From assembly GCF_032854445.1 (NCBI RefSeq), contig NC_088296.1, forward strand, positions 21,997,853 through 22,061,852: a stretch of DNA of 64,000 nt. Reading direction: 5' to 3'. The stretch is from Liolophura sinensis. Lineage: Eukaryota; Mollusca; Polyplacophora; Chitonida; Chitonidae. Positions 47,148-58,559 of the stretch are shown in pieces. The notes below the pieces were generated by a model that saw only the letters and a program-made list of their open reading frames with translations, did not search any database and had not been told where the DNA came from. How positions within the stretch are numbered: position 1 is the stretch's first letter; every line of letters begins with the position of its first letter. The position numbers and the translations under genes are program-made.

Positions 47148-48036
47148 ATGATGGAGAGACAGATGTTTCTGCTTGGACTCCGCGTTATCTTCTCTTTGTT
47201 CTGTGCTATGATCAACGGGATAGATCTGTCCTTCAACGTTTATGCGGTCCCACTGAAAGACACGTTCGACTTTACCCAAACTCAAGGTAAGACTCATTGT
47301 AATATTACCACAGTATACATGTATGTACACGTCCATATGTAAATTTGTTTAAGAGTTTCACACCGCCATAGTGGGGTTTGTTGTAAGCACGAACAGCGGG
47401 TTAGAATAGCCGGCAATGAAAGGTTGCAATCAGTCAGGTTGAGAACATATATTTTATACCCCTTCTCACCATCACTACACCCCACCCCCACCCCCCTCTT
47501 CCCCTCTCTATCTCCACACCCTTCCACTACTTCAACCTCACCAACACTGCGAGATAACATCAACTCTCATACTGTGATGATGGGGAAATGCATAATGTAG
47601 CAACAAGGCAATCCCAGACAATAGTATATCAAGAAGATGTAACATTTAGAGATAAGGCGAAGTCTAATAATTCGCGATGAAAAAATACATCAGAAAAGAA
47701 AACAATAAGAGTTGATATCTATATTTTCCTCCCAAAGTCAGACATTTTCTAGGGCGTGGAGTTTGTTAGTATTTAAGAATTTACACCAACAGTTAGAATA
47801 AAACCCAAACTGAACAGCTTGACAAGAATTTCACAGGTCATCTATAATCACACTTTCGTTCTCCTCTGGTTTTATTCTCAATGATGAACTTACCTTTTTA
47901 TCATCTTATGGCTGGTAACTACCGTGTAAACTCGCACTTGGAGGTTAAAGTGAAAAAAGTACAAATAAAATTCAAACACACAAAGTTTGCCAGTTACATG
48001 TCGCTGTTGTTGTTCCTTGACGTTATCTGACGTTAT
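47148..48036 (+). pseudogene. MFS-type transporter copy 3, exons 2 and 3 deleted
   Basis: Exon 1 (47148-47286) and its donor are intact. Intron 1 runs to 48,019 and then jumps into the 3' UTR. Relative to copy 2, positions 40,141-41,986 (1,846 bp) are missing, including the exon 2 acceptor, exons 2 and 3 and the stop. The junction carries a 10-base insert, so GACGTTAT occurs twice (48019-48026 and 48029-48036). No functional protein can be made. Confidence 0.9.
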
Positions 48037-48243
48037 ACTTAAAGCGGGGAAAAATAAATATTACACAAAGACCACATGAAAGAGTATCAAAAGTTAGTTG
48101 TAAATGTGGTTTTCAATATTTTTTTATATAAAGAGAAAAAGACACTTGAAAATATTTTTGTAGGATGGGTATTTGTTACGGCCTTTTGGTATAAACACAG
48201 TCTTTTTGTAATAATGGTATAAATAGGGATGTAACACATGTTT

Positions 48244-48249
48244 AATAAA
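48244..48249 (+). terminator. AATAAA polyadenylation signal, copy 3
   Basis: Conserved AATAAA. With the gene body deleted it lies only about 0.96 kb from the end of exon 1. Confidence 0.5.
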
Positions 48250-48455
48250 TATATTTGCACTCGAATTTGCCCTGTTAAGGTAACAAATGTGTTGAATCTG
48301 AATTCTGGTCATATTTACTTTTTTAATACATAGAGATTATCATCACACTGTGCTGATCTGCATCGTCGTATCTGCTCGAGTTCTCTGCGGTTGCGTCGCC
48401 GTATCGACCGGGCCCGACTTCTTCATAAATTACTGCCACTAAAACCGAGACATTT

Positions 48456-48469
48456 GTTACCATGGTAAC
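48456..48469. promoter_or_regulatory. Perfect RFX-type X-box, unit 3
   Basis: GTTACCATGGTAAC, same position as in unit 2. Confidence 0.55.
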
Positions 48470-48672
48470 CGGCAGGTCGTTGGCCGGAGTAGATTTTAAT
48501 CCTGACAATGCCCCTTCATGCAGTTCTGTTAGAAAAGAAATTCGTATCTACTTTGTGTGCAAACTAACTGTACAAATATGTATAGCTTTTCACCGATCGA
48601 AAATGTGGGTGTGGAAATATTATCCAAAGAATGGCCCGGAGACCTCTTCAATTTGGTGAAGACAGATCACAG

Positions 48673-48703
48673 TAATGGCCTGAACTATTTTGTCAGGCCA
48701 TTA
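48673..48703. repeat. Short inverted repeat, unit 3 only
   Basis: Perfect 11-bp arms TAATGGCCTGA and TCAGGCCATTA around a 9-base loop. In units 2 and 4 the same site holds the T-rich insert instead. Confidence 0.7.
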
Positions 48704-50105
48704 TCAAATATAAAAACATCAACAGGTAACACGGTTTGGAAATGGAGAAGTTCAATATAAAATTTGTCCTGACGCACCTAACGCATCATTGTGGAGAATT
48801 CCATATTTGTGTATAAGAAACGGAGGGGGCAAGTGTATTGCTTTAAATAAAGACCTATTCGTAAATACGGCAATTTATGAATTATAAATGTTTGATTATT
48901 TGCAACAAAGAACAGTCACGATTTGTTTTATATGGCGGGCTGGAATGTTTTTGTTTATCTATTTTCATTTCGCCAAGACTCACTGTTGCCCGTCAGTTTA
49001 GAAATATATACTATAGACTAGTGGACCGTCACAAGACGGGAGCTACTGAGTTCCCTGCACCAGTCGCCCAGCTTCGAAATACAGGTAGATACAATATTCT
49101 CCCGGCCACTATCTGGTTTCTCACACCTTCATTAAGTTTATTTCATTCAGTTTATTCACCACATATTTTCAGCAAACAATTTTTTTTGTATATACTTTGA
49201 CGTAAACACATGGATAATCTCTTATTCATATCAGATTGATTGGTGTTACCTGAAAGTAACCTGGTTGTCTGATACATTGGAAGTGTAACTGTGATTACCT
49301 GACTGTTCTGAGTATTTCACATGAAATACATGATCTGTATTAGACCAACAACAACAACACGGAAATGGCGCAAAATATTCATAAATAACTGTCCACTGCA
49401 GCAGCTTTTCTGTACCTCTGCTTTTAACTTCTAAAACAATAACACAATACTGCATGAATATTCAGAGCAACACTCGTATCGCCTGATCGAATCAGAGACA
49501 AGCAATCACCACAATCGAACATTAGACCTAGATATATATATTGGACATTGAACTGTTAGTCCTCCTACATGTCTTATGCATGTTTAACATTTTATTGTTA
49601 ACGAAAATAAAATATAAGAAGACGTGGTTATTTTTGATAGAGGTATGTGTTGTTGACGACTGATTACAAAAACAACAGTCAAATTTCATTGACCGATTGT
49701 CACAGAATGTTGGTATAAAAATGTACTCAATATTGATTTAGAGCCCACAGTTTATGAAACAGGTATAAATTGTTGGAGTTTCTATGGTTTTACCTTAATC
49801 TGGGTATTTATTTCCGACCGAAATGATTCCAGTCACTTCGTCGCGGTTTGTAAAGTCCGCCATGATGTTCAGCATTTCAGATAGGAGGCTTTAGAATCAA
49901 GGATTTTAATAATTATGAAACGGTTCATGTGTTATGTTGGTGTCGTTAGAAAGAGTAGGTTTTATAGTATCTGTGTTCTTCAAATTAATAACACAGATAC
50001 TATTTCACTATTTGATAGAAATTACAGGGCTTTTCTTTATGTTGGCATGGGGAAAATTACGCTATTTTGGCCATATTGGTTTCAATTCATTATTGGCTCA
50101 ATTCA
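48704..50105. other. Intergenic part of unit 3
   Basis: Conserved between units; no gene recognised. Confidence 0.45.
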
Positions 50106-50111
50106 CGTCAG

Positions 50112-50173
50112 CCAATCAAAATGTAGGATTTTTGGTGGTTAGGCCAGCCTGCTGTCTACGCGCTATAAAAGGG
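50112..50173 (+). promoter_or_regulatory. CCAAT and TATA pair, unit 3
   Basis: CCAAT at 50112-50116 and TATAAAAGGG at 50164-50173, 52 bp apart. This is the pair nearest upstream of the intact copy 4. Confidence 0.5.
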
Positions 50174-50770
50174 TATCGATCATGGCGCGGGACAGATGGT
50201 CCTGGAAGTCTACGACAGTCAAGACAGGGGCAAAGGCAAGATCAAGGCAAAGACAAGATCAAAACAAGGCACAGAGGATTACTGTGGCTATATGTGTTAC
50301 TTCTCAGTTAGGTAGAAATTCCAGCACCTATACCTGTCGTAATATTTCTAAATTGCTAAAGATTGTTCACCGTGTATAGTCGTGTCAAAAACCGGCCCAG
50401 AGTTATTCACCCTGAAACTCTCTCTCACAAATGGTATTGCTGATTCTGAAGGAATATTTGATGATTTCACCGTATATATGTGAATAAATCGATATTTCTG
50501 TGGTGTTGTCTCCAAAATATTGAGGTAAATATCGGTCTCATACGTTTCAAAATTATTAAACTTTTTACCTCGGAGTCGATAGAGATTAACTGGTGATAAA
50601 CAGAGAGCAGAGCAAAGCCTGTTTTCTTAATCTCTAAAGGTCATAAGGCTGAGTTTTAAAGAAAAATGCGCTATAATGGTATATTAAACTATGCTCTATA
50701 TATTTAAACATCAGAGAAATATTCTTGAGTAGGCCTTAACACGCCTCAGTTAAGAAACGACTCCCTCGTC

Positions 50771-50771
50771 T

Positions 50772-50862
<91 letters not shown>
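50771..50862. repeat. (TA)n microsatellite, unit 3
   Basis: A TA run of about 90 bp with two A insertions. The conserved right flank CCTAACCTGAGC is lost here. Confidence 0.95.
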
Positions 50863-50863
<1 letters not shown>

Positions 50864-51542
50864 CAGTATAAAAAATAACTACTGCTAGGCCTAGCATTTT
50901 GATGGTACTTCAGATGTAGTTATGGGCAATTCATGATATAATGTAGGTAACGACTATAAACTGTACTGATGGTTGAAATTCCACACTTACAAAACAGGGG
51001 GTACATCAGTTTTCATACACCCCTGGGTTCAAGGCCCCTCATGCAGATGTGGCTAAAGTCCTATTTAATGCTTACGGGTCGCATATAATCCCCTGCTATT
51101 TAAGATATGTTTACTATTGATTCCTAGGGTGTCCCATGTCAATTTTCTCTACTTTTAAGTGGTATCATTTTGTAGGGGAAGCCTCAAAGCTTTATTCTAG
51201 GTATAAATTTGCATGTTGTTTAGAGAATGGTGGCGGATGCACACCAGGAAAAAGTAGTGAAAAGCCCTGTTTCACCGGCCTTTGTTTGGCCTCGAAAGTA
51301 CCAATTTTCATCAGTTTTACGTCTCAAAAGTGTTCTTTGCTGTAATAAATTCGCCTTGGAAAAAATAGGATCGGTCTCTTTCGCGAGACACTGACTAACT
51401 TTCACACACGTAAAGCACATATTTTCAATTGCAGAGCCGGTTCATTGTGAATTCCAATTTGGTGGAAAGCAAGTGATCTTAAACGAATTTTTCACAATAT
51501 CCCCCTATAGGTCATACGAGAACCCCAACGTCGACGCAAGCC

Positions 51543-51675
51543 GATAAACGGCCAGACAAGTGCCTATACAGCTAGACGAGTGCCTATACGGCCAGACGAG
51601 TGCCTAAACGGCCAAACGAGTGCCTAAACGGCCAGATTTGCAACTAAACGACCAGATTAGCACCTAGGCGGCCGG
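51543..51675. repeat. 20-bp array, unit 3
   Basis: About seven repeats of the GGCCAGACGAGTGCCTA unit. Confidence 0.8.
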
Positions 51676-52267
51676 TAAGAACAATACAGACAATAAAATC
51701 TTTAACATGACAGTTAGGGAAGGAATCGTTATTTCATATGCTCAACTACAAGACAAGCATCTTATCCGCTAGGCCACTTAGTGCATTTTGATCTAAACTT
51801 CCTTGAACACATAGTTGGTGCAAGAATGAATGACTGGCAACCTGGATTATATGATTTGTTTCTTACTGTATATTACATATAATTTCAGAGATGGCCAGGA
51901 AGCTTGAATCAATGAAAAGTTTTAACCGAACAAAGCACTAAAATTGGACTGTAACTTCTTGCGTTCTGTAACTCGCCCAAATTCATTACTGTAACTCTAG
52001 TGAATGTAAACATCCCGAAACCCAAGAAACCGATTCAAAATTCATGCGGGCGCTATTGAAACCCGGGCGCTGTGTGTGGAAGCTTTAAACCAAGCCAGGC
52101 ATTGACATGCGCCAATCTTTCTGCGGAAATACCGGCGTTGACCATTGCGCCCCAGCGCAATCTTTCAGTCTAAGGGTGATCAGAGGAGAAGTATAAGGGG
52201 TAAAGCAATGAAAGTCTCCTGTTAACAAAATCAACATCACGAACAGCCGATTTTTCTTCGACACACG

Positions 52268-52503
52268 AAAGCACGTGCTTTATCCGATGTAAATAAAGGT
52301 TAGTACGGGTACTATATCATAATTTCTCACATCACTTATTTACAGGCTTATTAAAATAGTGCAATATCTATACTCGGTCAAAATTTGACTTCAGGTTAAA
52401 ATATTTGAAACACGTACGAACGCACAGTCGACACCAGGGTACACAACGTATGGGGAAAACAGGTCTTGCATGAAGGATAGCACCACGTGACATTTTCCAC
52501 GTG
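52268..52503. promoter_or_regulatory. E-box cluster upstream of intact copy 4
   Basis: Palindrome AAAGCACGTGCTTT at 52268-52281 and CACGTG at 52484-52489 and 52498-52503, about 0.55-0.8 kb before the copy 4 ATG. Confidence 0.45.
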
Positions 52504-52601
52504 ATGATTAGTCTCCCGTTTCTCTGGTCCACCAGTTTGATGTCTCATCAGAACGTTTAGCTGCCAGGTGTGTGAGGCATTCAAGAGTTCAGTTTAAAAC
52601 A

Positions 52602-52609
52602 TGATGTCA
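52602..52609. promoter_or_regulatory. Mutated CRE, unit 4
   Basis: TGATGTCA in place of the TGACGTCA of units 1-3, a C-to-T change at the central CpG. Confidence 0.4.
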
Positions 52610-53057
52610 TGCCACATTGTTAATATATGCTACCTGCTGTCTCATGTTACACGGCGCTGGCGTGCACAAGTCGAATTCACCCGCTGTCATTCCATTATTT
52701 CTTTATTGATGTTGACAGGACGTCAGAAACGTGATATCAACATCTGTTTGCGGTGTTTTGATTGAGAAAGAGTTGCACGAAGGCATGCAACAGAAAGGAT
52801 ACATTAGATGAAAGTAAATGTAAGAAAATGTTATACCCCTTCACAGTCTGTTTGTTGAGTTAGTGCGCTTGTATGACCTTGTATTTTACCTGGTGAGGGT
52901 CAGTCATATTTAAATACGCAACGCCTAACGGCTTTTACATAAAGTAAATGTTGTCGTCAATGACGTGGCAAACCAAGCGTGTCAACATACAAGAATATCT
53001 CAAAAAAGACAAAACAGCGTTGTTGAACGGTTTTCGTGTGCTTACCCCACGATTACG

Positions 53058-53193
53058 ATGGAGAGACAGATGTTTCTGCTTGGACTCCGCGTTATCTTCT
53101 CTTTGTTCTGTGCTATGATCAACGGGATAGATCTGTCCTTCAACGTTTATGCGGTCCCACTGAAAGACACGTTCGACTTTACCCAAACTCAAG
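53058..53193 (+). CDS. Transporter copy 4, exon 1 (TM1)
   Basis: 45 codons plus one base. It encodes TM1 (about residues 6-33) and the first loop ending FTQTQ. The donor is G|GTAAGA. Confidence 0.85.
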
Positions 53194-55748
53194 GTAAGAC
53201 TCATTGTAATATTACCACAGTATACATGTATGTACACGTCCATATGTAAATTTGTTTAAGAGTTTCACACCGCCATAGTGGGGTTTGTTGTAAGCACGAA
53301 CAGCGGGTTAGAATAGCCGGCAATGAAAGGTTGCAATCAGTCAGGTTGAGAACATATATTTTATACCCCTTCTCACCATCACTACACCCCACCCCCACCC
53401 CCCTCTTCCCCTCTCTATCTCCACACCCTTCCACTACTTCAACCTCACCAACTCTGCGAGATAACATCAACTCTCATACTGTGATGATGGGGAAATGCAT
53501 AATGTAGCAACAAGGCAATCCCAGACAATAGTATATCAAGAAGATGTAACATTTAGAGATAAGGCGAAGTCTAATAATTCGCGATGAAAAAATACATCAG
53601 AAAAGAAAACAATAAGAGTTGATATCTATATTTTCCTCCCAAAGTCAGACATTTTCTAGGGCGTGGAGTTTGTTAGTATTTAAGAATTTACACCAACAGT
53701 TAGAATAAAACCCAAACTGAACAGCTTGACAAGAATTTCACAGGTCATCTATAATCACACTTTCGTTCTCCTCTGGTTTTATTCTCAATGGTGAACTTAC
53801 CTTTTTATCATCTTATGGCTGGTAACTACCGTGTAAACTCGCACTTGGAGGTTAAAGTGAAAAAAGTACAAATAAAATTCAAACACACAAAGTTTGCCAG
53901 TTACATGTCGTTGTTGTTGTTCCTTGTATCTGCAGTTGAAGCTTTGGCCTCAATGATTTGTGTTGGATTTGGTCTGGCGTTCCTAGAAATCCTGCTCAGC
54001 TCTAAGTTTGGGTACATTACAACATTCATCGTTACCTGGATCACTCTACCTCTCACCAGCGCACTATTTGGCCTTGCGGCTGTACACAACGAGTTCATGC
54101 ACTCCCAGCCAGTGTGGATCTATGTCATACAGATATGCATGTGTAAGTAAGTAAAAATAGCCAAATTTTCCACAGGAATATACAAAACTTGAAAGTGCTG
54201 GTTATCTTGTATAGGCCTCAGCTGTAATGAGAACAAAACCCCAGGTTCGACCTAGTTTCCTTCCAGCACACTACTAGCCTCCATCGTATATGTAAAATAT
54301 TCATGCACAGGGTGTATAAATCATACAAAAAAGTAATACGCAGGAACAAAGTAAAGGCGGATGTGACTTGTAAAACGGCTTAACATTTTGCGAGGGAAAA
54401 GAAGTGAAGAGTTTAAAATTGAACCCTACGGTATTTATGGGCTACAAGAACTTACTTGTGCTTATGGTTTACGTCATGTTGTAAGCCCAGAATAATTTTT
54501 AAAATATTTGAAATATTATCTTTCCTTCTTTCAGCTTTAAGTAATGTGGTAACAATGACTTTGGTGAGAAACGTTGTTGTTGGGATTTTACCAAAAAGAT
54601 TTGTCGGAACCATAATTGGACTTACCGGCTCAGCTGTTTGTTTCGGCAAGATAGCTTACTCTGGCCTGCTGGAGTTGATTTGTCATAACGACTTAGCCAA
54701 GTTTTTCTTCACCATGTCTATTGTGTCGGGTGTATTTCTCAGCTTGTTTTACCCATTGTTGTATCCCGCGGCCAGGGAACTGGAGAACTACAGATATAGG
54801 CAGTCGCATGAGGAAAGTCACACAGAAAAGGAGTCGCTAAACAACTACCAGCGTGACGGGGAGTCGCTCGACCACCAAGACACGGAGTCCCAAGGAATCT
54901 ACCGGCGAATCGAGGAGTCGCACGACCACCAAAGCGCGGAGTCGCTAGAAAACTACCAGCGAGACGGGGAGTCGCAAGACCACGAAGACACGGAGTCGCA
55001 AAAGAACTACCAGCGTGACTGGGAGTCGCAAGACCACCAAGACACGGAGTCGCAAAGAAACTACAAGCAAGACAAGAAGTCGCAAGAAAAGAGCTATCTT
55101 AAGGAGTACAAAAAAGAAAACACACCTCTTGAGTACATGATAAAGTGTAGGTATTTTCACATGACATTTTGGGCATCCACAGTTTTCGCCTCAGCTGCGT
55201 ACACGGTTCTCAATAACATCACCTTCATTACCAGTTCCATCGGGATGAAGGAGTCATTTAACATTATCACCACCATGTCCTTGAGTATAATGATCATTCG
55301 CGTAGTCTACGGTATGTTATTTGATAAAGTCGCATCTCAAACATTTGCCTTTTGGCTTTTGTTCAGCATGTATTTCAGTTTTGCTCTTGGACTGATACTC
55401 GGTTTGTGCTATCTTAGTACTACCACCGTTTATATCATCGGGGTTCTGTGTGGGATAGCTGTGGGTCCGGCATGCGAACTTCCCGTGTTAGTGCTGGTGT
55501 TCCAATACGGGCGGTCGAACTTAAATCTAATATTTGTTGCGTTTTACTTCACATTGGCTGCCGGTCAGCTAATAATGCAAATGATGACTGGATACCTATA
55601 TGACAGAAACGTTATTACTGGAACTTCATGTCAAGGCACACACTGTTTCTGTTGGTCCTTCGTCTTTCTTCTCTGCCTGACTGTTCTTATCATCACTTTT
55701 CAATTCATAAACTACTTGATGACGTTCCACAAGTGTATAAAGTCGTGA
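53058..55748 (+). CDS. MFS-type 12-helix transporter, intact copy 4
   Basis: Three exons (53058-53193, 53936-54142, 54535-55748), both introns phase 1, 518 residues. Six hydrophobic helices lie before and six after a long polar loop (about residues 193-320), the standard major-facilitator layout. TM1 with IDLSFNVYAVPLKDTF resembles the start of nodulin-like/NFD4-type MFS proteins. YGMLFDKVAS between TM8 and TM9 resembles the MFS GxLxDR motif. The loop is made of four 18-residue repeats with a DHQDTESQ core. The substrate cannot be inferred; such proteins move small molecules across a membrane. The first of two start codons in the other copies is ACG here, so the protein begins at the second. 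An AATAAA lies about 235 bp behind the stop. The class could also be another MFS branch, such as monocarboxylate-like. Confidence 0.85.
53936..54142 (+). CDS. Transporter copy 4, exon 2 (TM2-TM3 and start of TM4)
   Basis: 69 codons, phase 1-1, acceptor 'gttccttgtatctgcag', donor T|GTAAGT. It encodes VEALASMICVGFG through WIYVIQICM. Codon TGG in QPVW is TGA in copy 1. Confidence 0.85.
54220..54330 (+). repeat. Old SINE relic in intron 2 of the transporter
   Basis: 'tttccttccagcacactact', 'gcctccatcgtatatgt' and 'aaatattcatgcacaggg' resemble a very decayed SINE 3' part. Counterparts lie at about 32,810-32,930 and 40,440-40,550, so it predates the tandem duplication. Confidence 0.5.
54535..55748 (+). 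CDS. Transporter copy 4, exon 3 (rest of TM4 to TM12)
   Basis: Acceptor 'ctttccttctttcag'. It encodes residues 115-518: the rest of TM4, TM5, TM6, the repeat loop and TM7-TM12, ending CIKS-TGA. The loop repeats (54 bp each) lie at about 54,837-55,060. Confidence 0.9.
54837..55060 (+). repeat. 54-bp coding minisatellite in the transporter loop
   Basis: Four 18-codon repeats with the pattern (N)NYQRDGES.DHQDTESQ, followed by a partial fifth. Copy 2 has the same number; copy 1 has one fewer, exactly 54 bp, so the frame is kept. Confidence 0.85.
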
Positions 55749-55982
55749 AGACACATTGACCTGCTGTCTGTGACGTTATACTTAAAGCGGGGAAAAATAA
55801 ATATTACACGGAGCCCACATGAAAGAGTATCAAAAGTTGGAAATTTGGTCTTCAATATTTTTTTACATAAAGAGAAAAAGACACTTGAAAATATTTTTGT
55901 AGGATGGGTATTTGTTACGGCCTTTTGGTATATACACAGCCTTTCTGTAATAATGGTATAAATAGGGATGTAACACATGTTT

Positions 55983-55988
55983 AATAAA
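55983..55988 (+). terminator. AATAAA polyadenylation signal, copy 4
   Basis: AATAAA about 235 bp after the stop of the intact gene. Confidence 0.65.
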
Positions 55989-56188
55989 TATATTTGCACT
56001 CGAATTTGGCCTCTTAAGGTAACAAATGTGTTGAATCTGAATTTTGGTCATATTTACTTTTTTAATACATAGAGATTATCATCACACTGTGCACATCGTC
56101 TTATCTGCTCGAGTTCTCTGCGGTTGCGTCGCCGTATTGAATGAGCCCGACTTTTTCATAAATTACTGCCACTAAAACCGAGACATTT

Positions 56189-56202
56189 GTTACCATGGTA
56201 AC
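56189..56202. promoter_or_regulatory. Perfect RFX-type X-box, unit 4
   Basis: GTTACCATGGTAAC, same position as in units 2 and 3. Confidence 0.55.
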
Positions 56203-56494
56203 CGGCAGGTCGTTGGAAGAAGTGGATTTTAATCCTGACAATGCCCCTTCATGCAGTTCTGTTAGAAAAGAAATTCGTATCTACTTTGTGTGCAAACTAA
56301 CTGTACAAATATGTATAGCTTTTTACCGATCGAAAAATGTGGGGGTGGAAATATTATCCAAAGAATGGCCCGGAGACCTATTCAATTTAGTGAAGACAGA
56401 CCACAGTAACCAATTTTGTAACACTCGGAATTTGTTGCTTTTTTGTTTTGTTTTGTTTCTTTTTGTTCTTGTTTTTTATTTTTTTTAACAAATG

Positions 56495-56502
56495 TGACGT
56501 CA
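56495..56502. promoter_or_regulatory. CRE within the T-rich insert of unit 4
   Basis: TGACGTCA at the end of the T-rich insert shared with unit 2. Confidence 0.3.
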
Positions 56503-57950
56503 TTACCAAATATAACAACATCAACAGGTAACACGGTTTGGAAATGGAGAAGACCTCTATAAAATTTATCCTGACGCACCTAACGCATCATTGTGGAGAA
56601 TTGCATATTTGTGTATAAGAAACGGAGGGGGCAAGTGTATTGCTTTAAATAAAGATCTGTTCGTAAATACGGCAATTTATTAATTATGAATGTTTCATTA
56701 TTTGCAACAAAGAATAGTCACTATTTGTTTTATATGGCGGGCTGGAATGTTTTTGTTTATCTATTTTCATTTCGCCAAGACTCACTGTTGCCCGTTAGCT
56801 TAGAGATATATACTATGGACTAGTGGACCGTCACAAGACGGGAGCTACTGAGTTCCCTGCACCAGTCGCCCAGCTTCGAAATACAGGTAGATACAATATT
56901 CTCCCGGCCACTATCTGGTTTCTCACACCTTCATTAAGTTTATTTCATTCAGTTTATTCACCACATATTTTCAGCAAACAATTTTTTTTGTATATACTTT
57001 GACGTAAACACATGGATAATCTCTTATTCATATCAGATTGATTGGTGTTACCTGAAAGTAACCTGGTTGTCTGATACATTGGAAGTGTAACTGTGATTAC
57101 CTGACTGTTCTGAGTATTTCACATGAAATACATGATCTGTATTAGACCAACAACAACAACACGGAAATGGCGCAAAATATTCATAAATAACTGTCGACTG
57201 CAGCAGCTTTTCTATACCTCTGCTTTTAACTTCTAAAACAATAACACAATACTGCATGAATATTCAGAGCAACACTCGTATCGCCTGATCGAATCAGAGA
57301 CAAGTAATCACCACTATCGAACATTAGACCTAGATATATATATTGGACATTGAACTGTGAGTCTTCCTACATGTCTTATGCATGTTTAACATATTATTGT
57401 TAAGGAAAATTAAATATAAGAAGAGTTTCACGTGGTTATTTTTGATAGAGGTATGTGTTGTTGACGACTGATTACAACAACAACAGTCAAATATCAGTGA
57501 CCGATTGTCGCAGAATTCTGGTATTAAAATGTACTCGATATTGGTTTAGAACTCATAGTTTATGAAACAGGTATAAATTGCTGGAGTTTCTATGGTCTTT
57601 TACCTTAATTTAGATATTTTTTTCCGACCGAAATGATTCATGTCACTTCGGCGTGGTTTGTAAAGTCCACCATGACTTTCAACATTTCGGATTGGAGGCT
57701 TTAGAGTCAAGGATTTGAATAAATATGAAACGGGTCATGTGTTATGTTGGTGTCATTAGAAAGTGTAGATTTTATTGTATCTGTGTCCCTTAAATTAATA
57801 TTTAATATAGCACTATTTGATAGAAATTACAGGGCTTTTCTTTATCTTGGCATGAGGAAAATTACGCTATTTTAGCCATACTGGTTTACTGGCCATCATA
57901 GTAAATTATAGGTGGGGCGTAGCAAGAGGCAATCGATGCTCAATTCACGG
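56503..57950. other. Intergenic part of unit 4
   Basis: No gene recognised. To about 56,820 it matches unit 2, then mostly unit 3, then unit 2 again near 57,400. Divergence from all units rises after about 57,480. Confidence 0.5.
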
Positions 57951-57953
57951 TAG

Positions 57954-58018
57954 CCAATGAAAATGTAGGATTTTTGGTGGCTAGCACCACCTACTCCTGT
58001 CTACACTCTATAAAAGGG
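57954..58018 (+). promoter_or_regulatory. CCAAT and TATA pair, unit 4
   Basis: CCAAT at 57954-57958 and TATAAAAGGG at 58009-58018, 55 bp apart. Both motifs are kept although the surrounding unit has diverged, which supports function. Confidence 0.55.
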
Positions 58019-58214
58019 CATCGATCAAGGCGCGGGGCAGATGGTCCTGGAGGTCTATGACAATCAAGACAAGGCCAAAGGCAAAGGGAAGATCAAGGCA
58101 TAGGCAAGATTAAGGCAAGGGCAAGATCAAAACAAGGCACAGAGGATTAGTTACCACAGATGAAGATTTACAGTAACTGAAATATACAGATGCAAGACAA
58201 CAAGACAGCTATAC

Positions 58215-58436
58215 ATGGACGAGCATCCCATAGGGAATCAGCATAGAGATTTGTCAGGTATCGCCGATCTTCCCAAGAGGAGCCGAGATCTTGATGGACA
58301 GCGGGCGGAGCTTGTGTATTTGATCCCGCGGGAGATGCACTCGATCAGGCGGGAGTTTTGCTCGATCCGTAGGGATATATGCTATCTTCTGTATATTAAG
58401 CAGGAGGGATTTAGAGTTATACTGAAGGGACTGTGA
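58215..58436 (+). CDS. Hypothetical 73-residue protein downstream of the TATA box
   Basis: An open frame starting about 200 bp behind the TATA box, with a charged N-terminal half and an Arg/Ile/Leu-rich second half (RREFCSIRRDICYLLYIK). No domain recognised. The segment from about 58,147 to 58,433 is absent from units 1-3, which read straight through. Upstream ATGs in the same transcript weaken the case, so this may be non-coding. Confidence 0.25.
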   Translation: MDEHPIGNQHRDLSGIADLPKRSRDLDGQRAELVYLIPREMHSIRREFCSIRRDICYLLYIKQEGFRVILKGL

Positions 58437-58559
58437 CTATATGAGTTAAATAGTTACTTCTCCTACATTAAAATATACCTAAGGATTACAGTTAGGTAGA
58501 AATTCCAGCACCTATACCCGTCGTGATATTTCTAAATTGCTGAAGACTGTTCACCGTCT

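Larger units (their letters stand above)
46599..52505 (+). repeat. Transporter tandem unit 3 (about 5.9 kb)
   Basis: Shorter by about 2 kb, mainly because of the 1.85-kb gene deletion at 48,020 and partly a reduced 3' region. It is otherwise very similar to units 1 and 2. Confidence 0.9.
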
